Assembly (NCBI GenBank): GCA_027886185.1
Contig: WOAB01000530.1
Span: 620,001-684,000 of the forward strand
DNA: 64,000 bases
From: Rheum nobile
Taxonomy: Eukaryota; Streptophyta; Magnoliopsida; Caryophyllales; Polygonaceae
Direction: 5' to 3'
Part shown: positions 32,219 to 43,455 of the stretch, in pieces
Layout: every line of letters begins with the position of its first letter
Position numbering within the stretch: the first letter of the stretch is position 1
The notes under the pieces: generated by a model
What the model was told of the DNA's origin: nothing
Seen by the model: only the letters and a program-made list of their open reading frames with translations
Databases searched by the model: none
Made by a program: the position numbers and the translations under genes

Positions 32219-32650
32219 AATATAATTGCCTTCTTTACTGTACAGACCATTATAGCATTACATTAAGATGTGAGGCTTTGTGAGCCTACAGCAGCTTCAA
32301 CTTGAAAGAGCTGACCTGATTTTAGACTGATGCACAATATAGCATTATAGCTTAAGTTAAAACAGTACCCTTATTGATCCTAATTAAGCCAAGGGAGACA
32401 AGGTTTGACAAACTAAGTAAATCATCACCTGCTTGTGCTATTGCAATGATCAAACTAACCAATCATTGATCACCGTTAAATCTATAAGCAATCAAGCCAC
32501 AATCTGAATAGAGAGCTAGAAGGCGTGTGCTGTCTTATTGGGACATGAAATTATGATATGTAGTAGGTAAAGTGCGGTCCATCCACCAATGTATGTCTAC
32601 TGGCCAAAGTAATATATATCTATAAGGATGGATGAAGCACAAGAAACAAA
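32219..32650. other. Intergenic, upstream of RALF
   Basis: Contains no coding feature. ATATATATCTATAA near 32611-32624, about 30-40 bp before the RALF start, is the only TATA-like candidate for that gene. Confidence 0.4.
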
Positions 32651-32989
32651 ATGGCCATGGAAAACCATGTCAAGAAATTCCTTGTCAGCGGCTACTTACT
32701 CTTGGTGTTCTGCCTAGCTGCAGCTGATGAGAGCGGGACCCACGCGCTCTCGACGTGCAATGGTTCGATTGCAGAGTGTGAAAGAGAAGGCGAGCTCTTG
32801 ATGGTGTCGGGTATAAGCCACAGGGTCCTTGAAGAGCAGAGCCACATCTCATATGGCGCTCTCAAGAGAGACAAACCAGCCTGCACAAGTGCTGGGCGCG
32901 GTGAGCCCTACAGATCATGTTATCCGGACCCGTCCAACCCTTACAGCAGAGGTTGTTCCAGAATCTATAGGTGCAGAGACGACTCCTAA
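32651..32989 (+). CDS. RALF (rapid alkalinization factor) peptide precursor A
   Basis: 112 residues in one exon, typical for RALF preproproteins. A hydrophobic signal peptide covers about residues 9-26 (YLLLVFCLAAADES). The C-terminus has the mature-peptide pattern with four cysteines (PACTS, RSCYP, RGCSR, YRCRD) expected to form two disulfides. The (Y)ISY motif needed for FERONIA-type receptor binding appears as HISYGALKRD. The dibasic S1P protease site RRxL that precedes mature RALFs appears as HRVL. Two extra cysteines lie in the propeptide (STCNGSIAEC). The secreted peptide would act through CrRLK1L receptors on apoplastic pH and growth. An alternative start two codons downstream (M3) is possible. 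Confidence 0.92.
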   Translation: MAMENHVKKFLVSGYLLLVFCLAAADESGTHALSTCNGSIAECEREGELLMVSGISHRVLEEQSHISYGALKRDKPACTSAGRGEPYRSCYPDPSNPYSRGCSRIYRCRDDS

Positions 32990-33435
32990 AGTCGCGCTCA
33001 TTCTGTTTCTCAAGTGAAGTTTTTGTTTGCTTTCTTTTCTGATTCTGCAAACTTGGTGAGAACCAAGCAGATATTCTTGTACTAAGCAAGAGTTTCATTT
33101 CATTTTGTCTAAGCAAGTTGAAACAACTTGTTGTCATACAAGTTACAAGTACAACAGCATCAGCTTGCAATTAGGTCTTGTACTAAGCAAATCCAAGCAG
33201 TTATTCTCATTATATAAAAGAAGTTATTTTCTTAGCCACCAGAGCTGCAACAACTAATTAGTAGCAAAAGCCAAATATGCTTGCATACTAAAGTTTTTTT
33301 TGTCTCTTCTTTCTCGGAATTGCGGGTGTAACTGATCTACAAGATAAAGCAAACTCTGGGCACATGATCTAGGTCACTCACCTTACTAAGCCATTCAGCT
33401 TAAAGAACTGGTTGAATGTGCCTATGTTCAAACTC
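32990..33435. other. Intergenic between convergent RALF and methyltransferase
   Basis: Probably holds both 3' UTRs. An AAGCAAG/CAAGCAG-type word recurs (33067-33200), and I see no gene. Confidence 0.45.
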
Positions 33436-35347
33436 TTAGTTCTGCTTGCACGACAGCTTCCAAACTTCTCGGACATTTGATGAGCCATCTGCAAGCTCAG
33501 CAATCAAGCTAGCAGCCAAAACACCTGCAGAGGATGTCAAATTGAATCAGTTTATGTTCTTGTTGGGTTACAAAAGCATCCTTCCCCAAGAACAGGGGCA
33601 GGCTATATTACTTCAGAAGTAGATTAACATACTATTTAAGCAGCTATTATTAGGAAAGGGAAATTACCATCCTTATCCACAATAGAAATAAACTGCCGTG
33701 TTCCTCCACCTACTCCAAAATAATGCTTCTTTCCAGCCACGTATACCGTACCATGAGGATGGTTGATGCACTGTACACAACAAGGATGCAACGAGTTCCG
33801 GTTATTTGCAGCTTCATGTTTCTCAATTAAATAGCCAAGAGATGTTAAGAAAGATACATCTTTGATTAGTCTGTACAGACTTGGAAGGGTAGCCAAAGAA
33901 TAGACTGTTTCCGCCATTAGAATTACATCATAGCCACCTTTCAAATCACCCTCAGAGGGAGTTTGATGATCCTCCACAGCATGAGCATGAGGCAGAACAT
34001 TTTTGAGGTCACTCCAGTCACCAGCAAAGTAACGGATTTCTGGCTCTACTTTACCATTACTAGTACAATCAACATTTGAAGTTTGACCTATCTCTGGGAT
34101 ATTTTCCTTGACGTTGGGGATGGTGAGGCACCGTAACACCTCAGCGTTGAAGTCCTGAAAGTGTACTGCAGATGCATTCTGATACAAGAGGCCGAATTTT
34201 CAATTGACGAAAAGTCGTATCATCCTGTTCTCTCATTTTTGGGTAGGGAAGAACAAAAGAATGAACATCTGAGTCCCAAAAAAAAAAAAAAAAAAAAGCA
34301 ATATCACACCTTGAGGAAGGCAAAGATTCCAGGAAGTCCATGGCCACATCCAAGCTACAAAATAATGATATCTCAGCACAAAGAAAGCAGTGTATTTGAA
34401 CCCTAAATATATGTAGATAAGCCAGCATTAACTTTAAAGCACTCACCTCCAAAACGTTCTTTCCTTCAAATGATAAATGCCCATTTTGGATCTCAGAGTT
34501 AAGGGATTTCACCAAATCAAGTGAACCTTCCCACAATTTCAGACCACCTATCCTTGAATGAACAATCATAAGATCCAGAGATCATTTGCTATGATGACCA
34601 ATAAACACACAAAAAATCGAACTTAGATTGACCGAGCAAACCTTCATATTTTCCAGGAACTAAATCTGAGTTGGATAAGGCAAAAACCTCCTGTGTGCTC
34701 ACTCGGCCCTGCCCACTGAAACTAGTCAAATGCTCATCAAATACCATAAGCTAACATTAGTAATTTGTACGAAGACAACTTTCACCGTCACTTTCAATTC
34801 AGATTTCAATGGACTTAAAAATGGAACTCCTTTTTCTCTTTCCAATCACCCAATCTCAAAAGTATATGGTCCTCTTAACACAGCTTCCAGATTTTCTGAA
34901 TTCTAAATAGGATGGAAAGGCGATAATACCTTTACAAGAGTAACATCTCCTACATTGATCTGCTCTACAGTGTATTTCACAGACGTAGGAACCTTGAGGG
35001 GGAAAACAAAACCCTCAATCAATCACAAATTTGAATTGTAATTAAACCCGGAAACGCAATTTCAACAACATCGATATGTAGAAATCAATAATCACCTCAG
35101 AAGGAAGCACTTCTACGCAAGGAGGAGGAGGCAGTGGTTTCTCCCCAAAATCGAAAAGCCCTAATCCTCCTGCACTGGGTTTATCATCGGAAGATTGAAA
35201 CAGTCGAAACGCACCGTATTCCGAATTCTGGCCATGAAAATAAACCGCGCAAATTAAAATTGAATATTAGAGAACTATACAAGGGAGAAGCAATAGGAAT
35301 GATGCTAAAAATGAAGGTTTGAAGCTGACCTTGGAGTTAGCTGCCAT
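33436..35347 (-). CDS. Histidine protein methyltransferase, METTL18/Hpm1-like
   Basis: Nine exons on the minus strand: 35347-35330, 35227-35096, 34992-34930, 34708-34642, 34547-34447, 34354-34310, 34178-33858, 33770-33668, 33524-33436. All junctions are GT-AG and the total is 939 nt, 312 residues. The seven-beta-strand methyltransferase fold is shown by GGLKLWEGSLDLV, the SAM motif NVLELGCGHGLPGI (about residues 124-137), VHFQDFNAEVL after motif I, GYDVILMAETVYS, and the C-terminal GKKHYFGVGGGTRQF. Yeast Hpm1 and human METTL18 methylate a histidine of ribosomal protein L3 (uL3), so a role in ribosome modification is inferred. The exon-4 acceptor was chosen because only it keeps the frame (VK|GRVST). 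An A19 run at about 34279-34297 lies in the intron between exons 6 and 7. Confidence 0.93.
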
Positions 35348-35499
35348 TACGGAGCCCAATTTGAGCTTCTGCAGCCGATAGCGACGGCGGCGCGGGGTGA
35401 GAGCGGGTTGAACTTGAGTGTATGAGTGGCAAATTTTGGGGCGTAACGTCAAATTGTATATTTGTATTACCACATATAAAAATGAAATTCCGTGTATCA

Positions 35500-36165
35500 C
35501 CCAAATACTATTTGCACCGGGCCACAGTGCCCTGACACACCCCTGCAGGCGCGCGGCAGCGGCTTCCGCGTGGCAGTGCCGCGGTGCCGTGCGACGGTGG
35601 GTGTCGGCGGTGGCGGGTGGCGGCGGTGAATGTCGAAGGTGGCCGGCGGTGGATCGATCGAGTCGTACAAATTTTTGGGTTGAGTTCGGGTCGGGTTTAG
35701 GTTGAGTCGGGTTCTTCTTCGATATTTAAAAAATATTGAATTTTAAAATTATATCGAGTCTTAAAAAATATCGAGTCAGGTTCGGGTCGAGTCGGATTCT
35801 TAAAATTCACCGAAAAATTGTGATTGAAATCCACCAAAAGTAATTCATTCACGAACGCAATAATAATTCTGATTGAAATCCACCGAATATTCTACCATAA
35901 ATCATAAGCCCGAAACCCTAAACCCATCACCGACGTCCAATAATTCTGATTGAAATTCATCGAATATTCTACCCTAAACCATAAAACCCTAAACACTAAA
36001 ACCTTAAACCCTAAACCCATCACGGACGCAATCTAAACTCATCACCGCGAGATCGTCGCCGGCCGTCGACACCCAACGGCACTCACTGCCGCACAACAGT
36101 GAGTGTCGTGCGCCACTGACACGGTGCAAATAGCACCTTATCAGGGCGCAAGTAGCGTTCCCGAT
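35500..36165. mobile_element. TIR element with GC-rich ends and internal CCCTAAA words
   Basis: ACTATTTGCACCGG (35507-35520) recurs inverted as CGGTGCAAATAGC (36122-36134), and the similarity continues inward (CAGTGCC...GACAC against GTCAGTGGC...GACAC). The interior has a GC-rich half (35545-35670) and an AT-rich half with ACCCTAAACC telomere-like words (35910-36010) and GGGTCGGGTT-type repeats. No coding frame is convincing. The left end lies about 150 bp upstream of the methyltransferase start codon, so it may overlap its promoter. Confidence 0.5.
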
Positions 36166-36486
36166 TAGAAATTATTTGTAAAATATGTTATTTTGGTAAT
36201 TATTTGTAAAAGTATGTTTACCGCAAGCACTATTCATTTAAACACATTCGTTGACTTTGATCTTCAACAATTTGTTCAATGAAGAAGTTCATGAATTCAA
36301 ACTCTTACCACTCACGAAGAAGCATTACTAGGAAAACGAATTATTTGCTTAAAAAAAGAAAAGAAATCTCAACCAATTTACTGGAAATTCACTTTTGTTT
36401 CGGAAAATTAGAAGTTCGTATCAAAAATAAGAGAATATGTCAGGTGTGAACGAGGTTAAAATTGTGTGAAGAAATTTTAACAAATT
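36166..36486. other. AT-rich intergenic, nothing recognised
   Basis: No feature is supported apart from a repeated TTATTTGTAAAA word at 36172-36212. Confidence 0.55.
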
Positions 36487-36488
36487 AA

Positions 36489-36735
36489 GAGTGTGTTTGA
36501 CAAGACCATAAAAGCGACGTTTGAAGTAGCGTTTAGCGTTTTGAAAAAAATAAGGGTGTTTCATAAGTAGCGGTAGAGGTAGCTTTCAATATTTAGTAGC
36601 GTTTGAAACACTATTTTTTTCAATACCACTCTCATTAGCGGTTCGATTTAAGCTAGTTTCAACCGCTCATTCCACTGCTACCGCTACCACTATGTCATCC
36701 GCTACCGCTACCACTAGACATGTCAAACAGAGCCT
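36489..36735. mobile_element. hAT-like MITE (about 245 bp)
   Basis: Left end GAGTGTGTTTGACAAG and right end reversed GGCTCTGTTTGACATG are inverted termini. The interior carries AGCGGTAGAGGTAGC and its inverse TAGTGGTAGCGGTAGCGG, giving a fold-back structure. Confidence 0.55.
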
Positions 36736-36759
36736 AAATAAAATGGAAGAATATGGCAC

Positions 36760-37189
36760 GATCAAAAAAATTCTGTATAATTCGCGCATAAAATTTATTG
36801 GGCAAAAAACAATCTTTGTGCACCAAATTGTATCATTTTGTACACCAAAGTCTATTGAAATGTACACTATAATATATTGAATTGTCACTAGAATTATACT
36901 GAATTGTGCACTTATTTTATTTAAATACAATTGCAGTGTACAAACATATGAAGCATGGTGCACAAAAACATAAAATACAGTGCATAAAAACATGCATGAA
37001 ATGTGGTGCACAAATATAACATAATTTTTATGCACAAATAATGAAAATGAGATGCACAAACATACGAAATATGATACACAAACACATAAAACATAATACA
37101 CATAATAACATAACATGGTGTACAAACGAATAATGCTATGCACAAATAATTTAGTCTTGACCGTGCAATAGCACGGGCCACACACAATA
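36760..37189 (+). mobile_element. Helitron-like 3' end with a ~23-bp TGCACA array
   Basis: About 14 TGCACA/TACACA words recur every ~22-25 bp from 36816 to 37145, followed by the hairpin CCGTGC-AATA-GCACGG (37160-37175) and a degenerate CTAG-type end (ACAATAG|T near 37189). This looks like a decayed Helitron terminus on the plus strand. The 5' end is not visible; the hAT MITE to its left may have inserted into it. Confidence 0.5.
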
Positions 37190-37343
37190 GTTTCTTTTCA
37201 ATAGAAATTAATCCCCTCATTTCCAATCTCTTTTTCAACTATCCCCCAATTCCTAGAACAACGATCACTTTGTCAATGTCGTCCTCGTAATTCAAGTCGC
37301 GCCTACCACAACAACCGTCATCGTTTTTGACAACGTCGAAATA

Positions 37344-37871
37344 TGTTGAAATATAAATGTATCACATCTAAAGTTGGAACATAACTTGTCTAGTATATAA
37401 GTTTGATAGACTATTCTTCCTATTATCAATTGGTTTGGTTTTAGGATGGAACTTCATTAGGCTTATGTTCTGGACATATCCACGCCTATGTGCTTGTGTT
37501 CGCACGTCCTCAGTCATTGGGCCCACAGACTTTCACATGGTATCAGAGCTGGTTCGGTCCTGGGCCCCTTTCTTGAGTTGGTTGGGTTTGGCTATAAAGA
37601 GATTAAGATGTTCACCCACACCCGTTTGTCCAAGTGTCAATTGGGCCTGACCAATTGCCCGCATGTTGCACTTGCGGGGGGGTGTTGGAATATAAATGTC
37701 TCACATTTAAAGTTGGGACATAACTTGCCTAGTATATAAGCTTAATGGACTACTCATCCTATTGACAATTGATTTTAGGATGGAACCTCATTGGACTTAT
37801 GTACTGGGCCTATCCGCGCCTATCCGCTCGTGTTCGCACGTCCTCAGTCATTGGGCCCACGGACTTTCACA
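37344..37871 (+). mobile_element. TRIM retrotransposon, complete (528 bp)
   Basis: Two direct LTRs of 194 and 189 bp (37344-37537 and 37683-37871), both TGTTG...TTTCACA, flank a 145-bp interior with no coding capacity. TGGTATCAGAGCT (37538-37550) follows the first LTR and matches initiator tRNA-Met. GCGGGGGGG precedes the second LTR as polypurine tract. The flanks AAATA and AAACA are a near-match 5-bp target duplication. As a terminal-repeat element in miniature it must be mobilised in trans. Confidence 0.9.
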
Positions 37872-38043
37872 AAACACCTCCACCGCTGGGTGAAGGAATA
37901 AATCAACCAAATACAAATAAATTAGTCCTAGAAACACCTCCACCTTCGACGACTTTTCCTTGACCCTCTTGCTTAGATCCAAAAACCCTAAATCACCCTT
38001 GATTGATCTTCGCCGATGAAGGAAGAAATCAATCAAATACAAG

Positions 38044-38442
38044 TAGGGTTGAGCACCGGTCCAAACCCGGACCGGATCGACCCGGACCGGATCGACCCGG
38101 ACCGGACCGACCCGGACTGAAACTCCAAAAATGATGGACCGGAACCCAGACCAGAAATATCCGGTCCGATTTGGACCGGTTTATATTCTTAAATATAATT
38201 TGGACCCTCAAATCTAAATATAATTTACTCTTAAATATAATTTATTCTAAATCCTAAACCCTCACATCTAAAAAAAAACTCAAACCGGTTTATATCCTTA
38301 AATATAATTTAGGGTTTTTTTTAAAAAATTGGGTCAGACCGGACCGGACCCGAAAATCCAAAAATCTCTGGACCGGAGACCAGACCGGTTAGAACCGGTA
38401 CGGTCCAAATTTCCGGTCCAACCTGGTTTTTGCTCAATCCTA
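38044..38442. mobile_element. hAT MITE with perfect 8-bp target duplication
   Basis: TAGGGTTGAGCA and TGCTCAATCCTA are 12-bp inverted termini with one mismatch. AATACAAG occurs immediately on both sides (38036-38043 and 38443-38450), the hAT-size duplication. The ends hold many CCGGACCGG-type palindromes (38065-38130, 38335-38420). The element is non-coding. Confidence 0.85.
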
Positions 38443-38449
38443 AATACAA

Positions 38450-39160
38450 GTAAAGGAGTCCTCAAATCATCAAAACACCTCCACTTTCAGCGGCTTTTTT
38501 CGACCCTCTCGTTTCTAGGGATAGAGTTATAAGGGTTTGGGGTTAGGGCCTTAGCGTTTAAGATTTATAATTAGAGTGTTTGCCATATTAAACCATACAT
38601 AGTTCAAGTGTTATTGTAACACATTAGGATTAACTAACATTACAGTAACTTTTGCTAAGCACTTATTTTTCATTAAACTTTACACCATATTTTGATAAAT
38701 GTAAACATATATATCGATATGTCATAATTTGTATAGACTACAACTTTTATAAATATTTACAAAATACTTTAAAGTGTATATATATATGATTTTTATATAT
38801 AACTTTATCACTATTAAAAAATAAATTTTAAAATTGACCCGCCTAAGGCACGTGCACCTAGACCAGTTGCACTAAAAATACAGCTCTACATTTGAAAGAA
38901 GTTGAACAGAAAAAGGCAAAATTGGTTAAAACTACTCGTACCTCATCTTCTGTTAACAAATTACCACCCAAAGCCTCTAGCCGTCCAAATTTCCGTTAAA
39001 ATGTGCAAAATGACCACTTTGCCCCTGATTTCCTCCAAAATTATCAGATACATGAATTTATGGACAACCACCCATTCTATTTGAAATTATTTTAAACCAC
39101 CCATACCTCATCTTCTGTTAACAAATTACCACCCAGAGCCTCTAGCCGTCCAAATTTAAA
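38450..39160. repeat. Segmental duplication, copy 1 (first part)
   Basis: 38481-38960 aligns with 43456-43955 at an offset near 4975 (shared GGCTTTTTTCGACCCTC, GATTTATAATTAGAGTG, GCCATATTAAACCATACA). Within copy 1 a ~170-bp block with CTCATCTTCTGTTAACAAAT and AGCCTCTAGCCGTCC occurs twice in tandem (about 38940 and 39110). The origin of the duplicated unit is unknown. Confidence 0.75.
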
Positions 39161-39470
39161 ATGACCACTTTGCCCCTGATTTCCCCCAAAATTATCGGAT
39201 ACCTGATATTATAGCTTTGTCTTAATTCCCCATTGAAATTTCCACACTCTCCATTACAATGTAATATTTTCACTGATGATCCCATAATTTTACAGAAGTC
39301 TACCCCCATAATTTTTTAAGTATCCAATAATTTGTTCATACAACTCTTTATACTTTACCAAATCCATAAGGAATCGAAAAAGTGAAACCTAGAGAAACCA
39401 CCAGCAAAAAAAGATCAGTTAGGTTCTTTGTGAAAAGAGAGTCGATCTTGGCGCACACGATGGAAAATTA

Positions 39471-39662
39471 ATGAAGCTCTTCGAATTTGAATCCTACAAG
39501 GCATGGGAAGAGATGGAGCTCAACTGCTCGGAGAAGGTAGACGAAGCTCGAAAGTCTGTTGATGTACTTGCTAGAAATTACCTCAAATCTGCCATGGAAA
39601 TCGCTCGATGGAGAAGATTGTTCTTGTTGAGTTTGGTAGCCTCTTTCAGATCGGTGAAGTAG
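39471..39662 (+). other. Short ORF in duplicated unit, probably gene fragment
   Basis: A 63-residue frame from an ATG (MKLFEFESYKAWEEMELN...) with balanced codon use in an otherwise AT-rich stretch. It is followed at once by an LTR insertion at 39693. I do not recognise the protein. It may be a remnant of a host gene captured in, or disrupted by, the repeats. Confidence 0.3.
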
Positions 39663-39692
39663 CTTACAAAACTTGTATGAAAGAAGACATAT

Positions 39693-40551
39693 TGTTGGAA
39701 CCATGATGTTCCCTCTAGTTTTGATGATGATAAACTCAATGACATTTAATGGTTTTTAGTGTGACTGTGAGTTTCAGGAAACAAGTGATTTAAAGGAACG
39801 GTGAAAACCATGTGATGAATCAAAACAGAGAATGAAAGGAACAGAGAAGTCAACAATGAGGAACAACGCGATGGAACAAAAGAAAAACAGAGACACGCGT
39901 TAGTGAACAGAAAAGGAAAGGGAACAGAGCGAAGGAACGCAGAGACGCGCGCTGTAACCCTTGTGATTGCCGAATCTCTTATTTATGGAAAGAGATCTTG
40001 AAGAAACAACTTGGGCCGCAAGAGATAAAGTTGTTGAACATCTTCTGGTCAGAAAAGATTGGAAAAGATTGTATATGATTATTTTATCTTATTTTCCTTA
40101 AGGAAAACTAGGGTAAATTAGATAGAATTCCTAAACTATAAGAAAGGAAGTTGTCCACTTCATTTCACAAGGCATTCACGGCATTTCCACAAAACTTAGA
40201 GCATTCGGAGAAAGAGAAGAACTTACAAGGACGGGACTTTGGTGAGTTGAGTACTTGTTAGGGTTTTGATTGTCTTAAGTGTTGTTAGGAACGTTTCAAT
40301 AAGAGGTCTAGATATCTAGGAGTAAACTAGATTGAGATAAGACTTGCTTGATTGTAATTCCAGAATTAATAACACAAGTATACTTTTGAAATCCTACTAG
40401 GGAAACCTAGAGGTAGAGGTTTTTCTTAGTCAACTAGTTGGTTGATTAAGTTTTCCTCTCTAAAAAACTTTGTCTGTTACACTGTTATTCTGTTACGATA
40501 TTCCGCTGCTCAAGGAAGAGTTATACCGTATGTTCATTGTACTAACACACT
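39693..40551 (+). repeat. Probable solo LTR (copia-like), about 860 bp
   Basis: TGTTGGAACCATGATGTTCC opens a unit that ends near TTGTACTAACA. Sequence on either side belongs to the same duplicated unit as 43456-44290, where it is absent. No primer site or coding sequence accompanies it. A clear target duplication was not found, so the right boundary is approximate. Confidence 0.45.
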
Positions 40552-40559
40552 CGATTCTA

Positions 40560-40724
40560 CACATATTTTGTAACCTCCAAGAAGTCGCCTCGGCTAGAAG
40601 CCTTTCTTCCTCCTCTCATAAAGTTCATCCTTCTTGTTTCCCATTTATCGTAGATCTAGATTTTGTGAACTACCTTCTACTACGTTTGGAATCTCTATTC
40701 CATAATTGAAACCCTTGAAGGAAT
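40560..40724. repeat. Segmental duplication, copy 1 (second part)
   Basis: GTCGCCTCGGCTAGAAGCC through ATAATTGAAACCC matches 44158-44287 almost exactly. The two halves of copy 1 are split by the LTR at 39693-40551. Confidence 0.75.
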
Positions 40725-41401
40725 TGTGTCCTTTAATCAAAGGTACAATTACTAATTATGAAGTGAGACCGTTTATGGAGATATTTAATCCGGTGATTTT
40801 AGGTAGTCATAGTACTTTGCTAGAAGCCAACTATGATTTATAGACTATATGTTATAAAGTATGTCATAAAGTCTATTGCTATTATTATCGGGTCCTACGA
40901 GGTCACACCCTTAGAGTTTGGACTGGATCAATTTAAAAGGAAGACATATTATATAAAGTATATGATATAAAGTTATATGTGATATGACTTGGGAGATAAG
41001 GCTTGTTGATAATAAAGAGTTATTATTAACAATAAAAGATATACTTATTTAGGAAATAAGATATATACACATGGCATTATAAAAGGAGGGCTTTCTAAGA
41101 AAAAACCCTAACCTAATTCTTCTACAAGGTTGACGCCCCCTCCTACTGTCTCTCTCCCTCATTCGCCTTCGTTCCTCGCTCTAACAATCGAGTCCTAGGC
41201 GATCCAGATCCAAGCTCGGGTGGACCAAATAGAGGAGTCACACGTGAGGCTCTATTCTCTCCATTCCAGCAGATTGAAACACGCATCAAAAGGTATTTAA
41301 TTATTCCTATCTATGATGTATTTAGTTTATGCATGAGATCATTGGTTAGATGTTAGGAAAATATTTCCTGAAATTCCGCTTTACGCATCTAAAATCCCTA
41401 C
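40725..41401 (+). repeat. 5' LTR of non-coding LTR element
   Basis: Bounded on the right by the primer site; the left end is set by the break in the duplicated unit. TG...CA ends are present. Confidence 0.65.
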
Positions 41402-41402
41402 A

Positions 41403-41415
41403 GTGGTATCAGAGC
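41403..41415 (+). other. Primer binding site, initiator tRNA-Met
   Basis: TGGTATCAGAGCC lies one base after the LTR end CCCTACA. Confidence 0.88.
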
Positions 41416-43455
41416 CTCTTGCATAAATTGATTAGATCAAATTTAAAGTTTTTAAATTTTGATGCATGTTCATGATTACTTTGATTCAATTAGATGGAAA
41501 ATTGATATGTAGATTAAATTTGCATGATTAAAAATTTAGATTTTGATCGATTGGATTAACAAAGTCTAGAACTTTCAATATGTATATGCATGTAAAATTG
41601 TTCTACATAAAAGTTGTAAATTTTTACCCAAGTTCGATTCGGATCGAACGACCAATTATTCACCAATTACCGGAAAAGGTTGCAGCAGGATGGAATCCGC
41701 GGTCGCGGTTAGGGTAACCGCGGTCGCGGATCTGCGCATCAGATTTTCCGCGGTTGCAGTTAATGAACCGCGGTTTTGGGTTCTGAAAAAATAAATAAAT
41801 TGCGTTTCCACGGTCGCGATTCTGTGTTCTGGGCAAACTGATGCGTTTCCGCGGTCGCGGTTATGTGTTCGTCGGACCCGGCTTGTTTTGACTTGGGTGG
41901 CATCGACCGGCTCGGCATATGACCAAACCGATCAGGGCCGAACCAGCCCAGGCTCGAAACGGCATGGAACGGCCCAGAACGGGTTCAATAAGACCGAACA
42001 AGTTCGAGAAAACCATCGACCGATTCGGTTTGACCGAACCGGTCTAGACTCGATTGGTTCGCATCTGAATTGGGTTCGGGTGGAGCTCGGTTTGATGGGC
42101 TGGGCCAGTGGCTCGCGTTGGGTCGGTTCGCGTTCTAACGTGGTCCATATGGCTCGGTCGTGAATTGGTCTGGCGCGGGTCGGGTTCGCTTGATCGAGTT
42201 GGCTCGGGTTTGGGTCCAAGTGTTTGCTCCAAACCCATGCCAGGCTGATTAGGTAACTTGACTCGGATACGCATGGTGAAACTATTTTGGGTAGATTTTA
42301 CAATAAAGGATTTTGTCCTAAAAGAAATAGATAAGATCTTATTTGTCTTATTAGATAATATATGATATTGTCTAAAATATATCTTCCTAAAAGTTGTTAA
42401 GAAAGATTCTCACTTACTTATATTAGGATATTTGATATCTTACTTTAATTGATGCATATCTTATCCAATATTGCAATTTAATGATTAATTATGATTAATA
42501 TTACATATTAATTTTATTTGAATCAAGCTAATGATATAATATTATTTTATCATGAGATGATTAATTTAATATTGGATGTTTTAAATTGTTTAATCATTGT
42601 CTATATAATATGTGATATTATAATTGCATGTCTATCTTATTATGATATTATTGCATGTTGTGACTAGTATGGCCCACATTAGGATAGATAAATACGATCT
42701 GTGTATCGTCATGTTTTTCTTGCATACGATCTGCGTATCGTTATGTATTTTTGTAATTTAAATTTCTACAAGAGAGATTATTCCAATTATATGTAAGACA
42801 AGAAGAAGAAGATCCTATGAAGATTGAAGGATGGTGATCCAAGAAGGTCAAGACTATTGAATGCTTTACTATTTCCTACTTTGCATGTTTGCTTGTTTGT
42901 TTATGCTATTTTGTTCACTAGTAAATAAACAATCATTGCATGCTTAAGTCCCTTAATAGAATATTGAGATAATGCATTTCCATATCATAACCATGAGGCC
43001 CTTGGGATTCGTTGGATAGTTTTTGCCCTAGCGAGGTGTCCTTCCTTGACCTTGGGATAGTGCGGGTATGTCTAATAGGGGCATGCTGCCTTGATATGGT
43101 TACACTCAACAAGAGACCAAAAAGCTCAGTTTTGGATCTTGAGGCATAAGGATGAGTTTTATATAAGATGTGACCATCAACCAAGAATTATAAGGTGTTA
43201 TAATTAGTAACAGGTTTACTTACCTTGATTACATGAGAGTTGGGGAAGTGCCTTAGTACGCTCAAGTTTCATCTAAGATAGGATCTTGGAATCATTTTAC
43301 TCACAAGGGACAATTTAATTGAGTAGAATGTGCAATAACTTACTGTTTATAGCTTGTCTAAATTTTAAGTTCTTGCATGTCAAGCATAATTTATCTATAT
43401 GTTTTATTCCGTTTTTGTAGTTACTATGTCTTCTTAATTTTGTGCCTAAACCCAA

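Larger units (their letters stand above)
40725..43445 (+). mobile_element. LTR retrotransposon, non-coding interior, 3' end not resolved
   Basis: A 5' LTR (about 40725-41401, TGTGTCCTTT...AAAATCCCTACA, with TATAAAAGG at 41083) is followed by TGGTATCAGAGCC (41403-41415), the initiator-tRNA-Met primer site. The interior to about 43445 lacks any gag or pol frame and contains GC palindromes (41690-41860), a GACCGG/TCGGTT-rich stretch (41880-42250) and a 33-bp duplication with TACGATCTG (42690-42745). No second LTR copy is visible, so it is a truncated or LARD-like element. It sits right after the GAAACCC of copy 1 of the duplication. Confidence 0.7.

Noticed and set aside
35905..36015. True interstitial telomere
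   Set aside because: The CCCTAAA words are few, irregular and mixed with other text inside a TIR element, so a telomere remnant is not supported.
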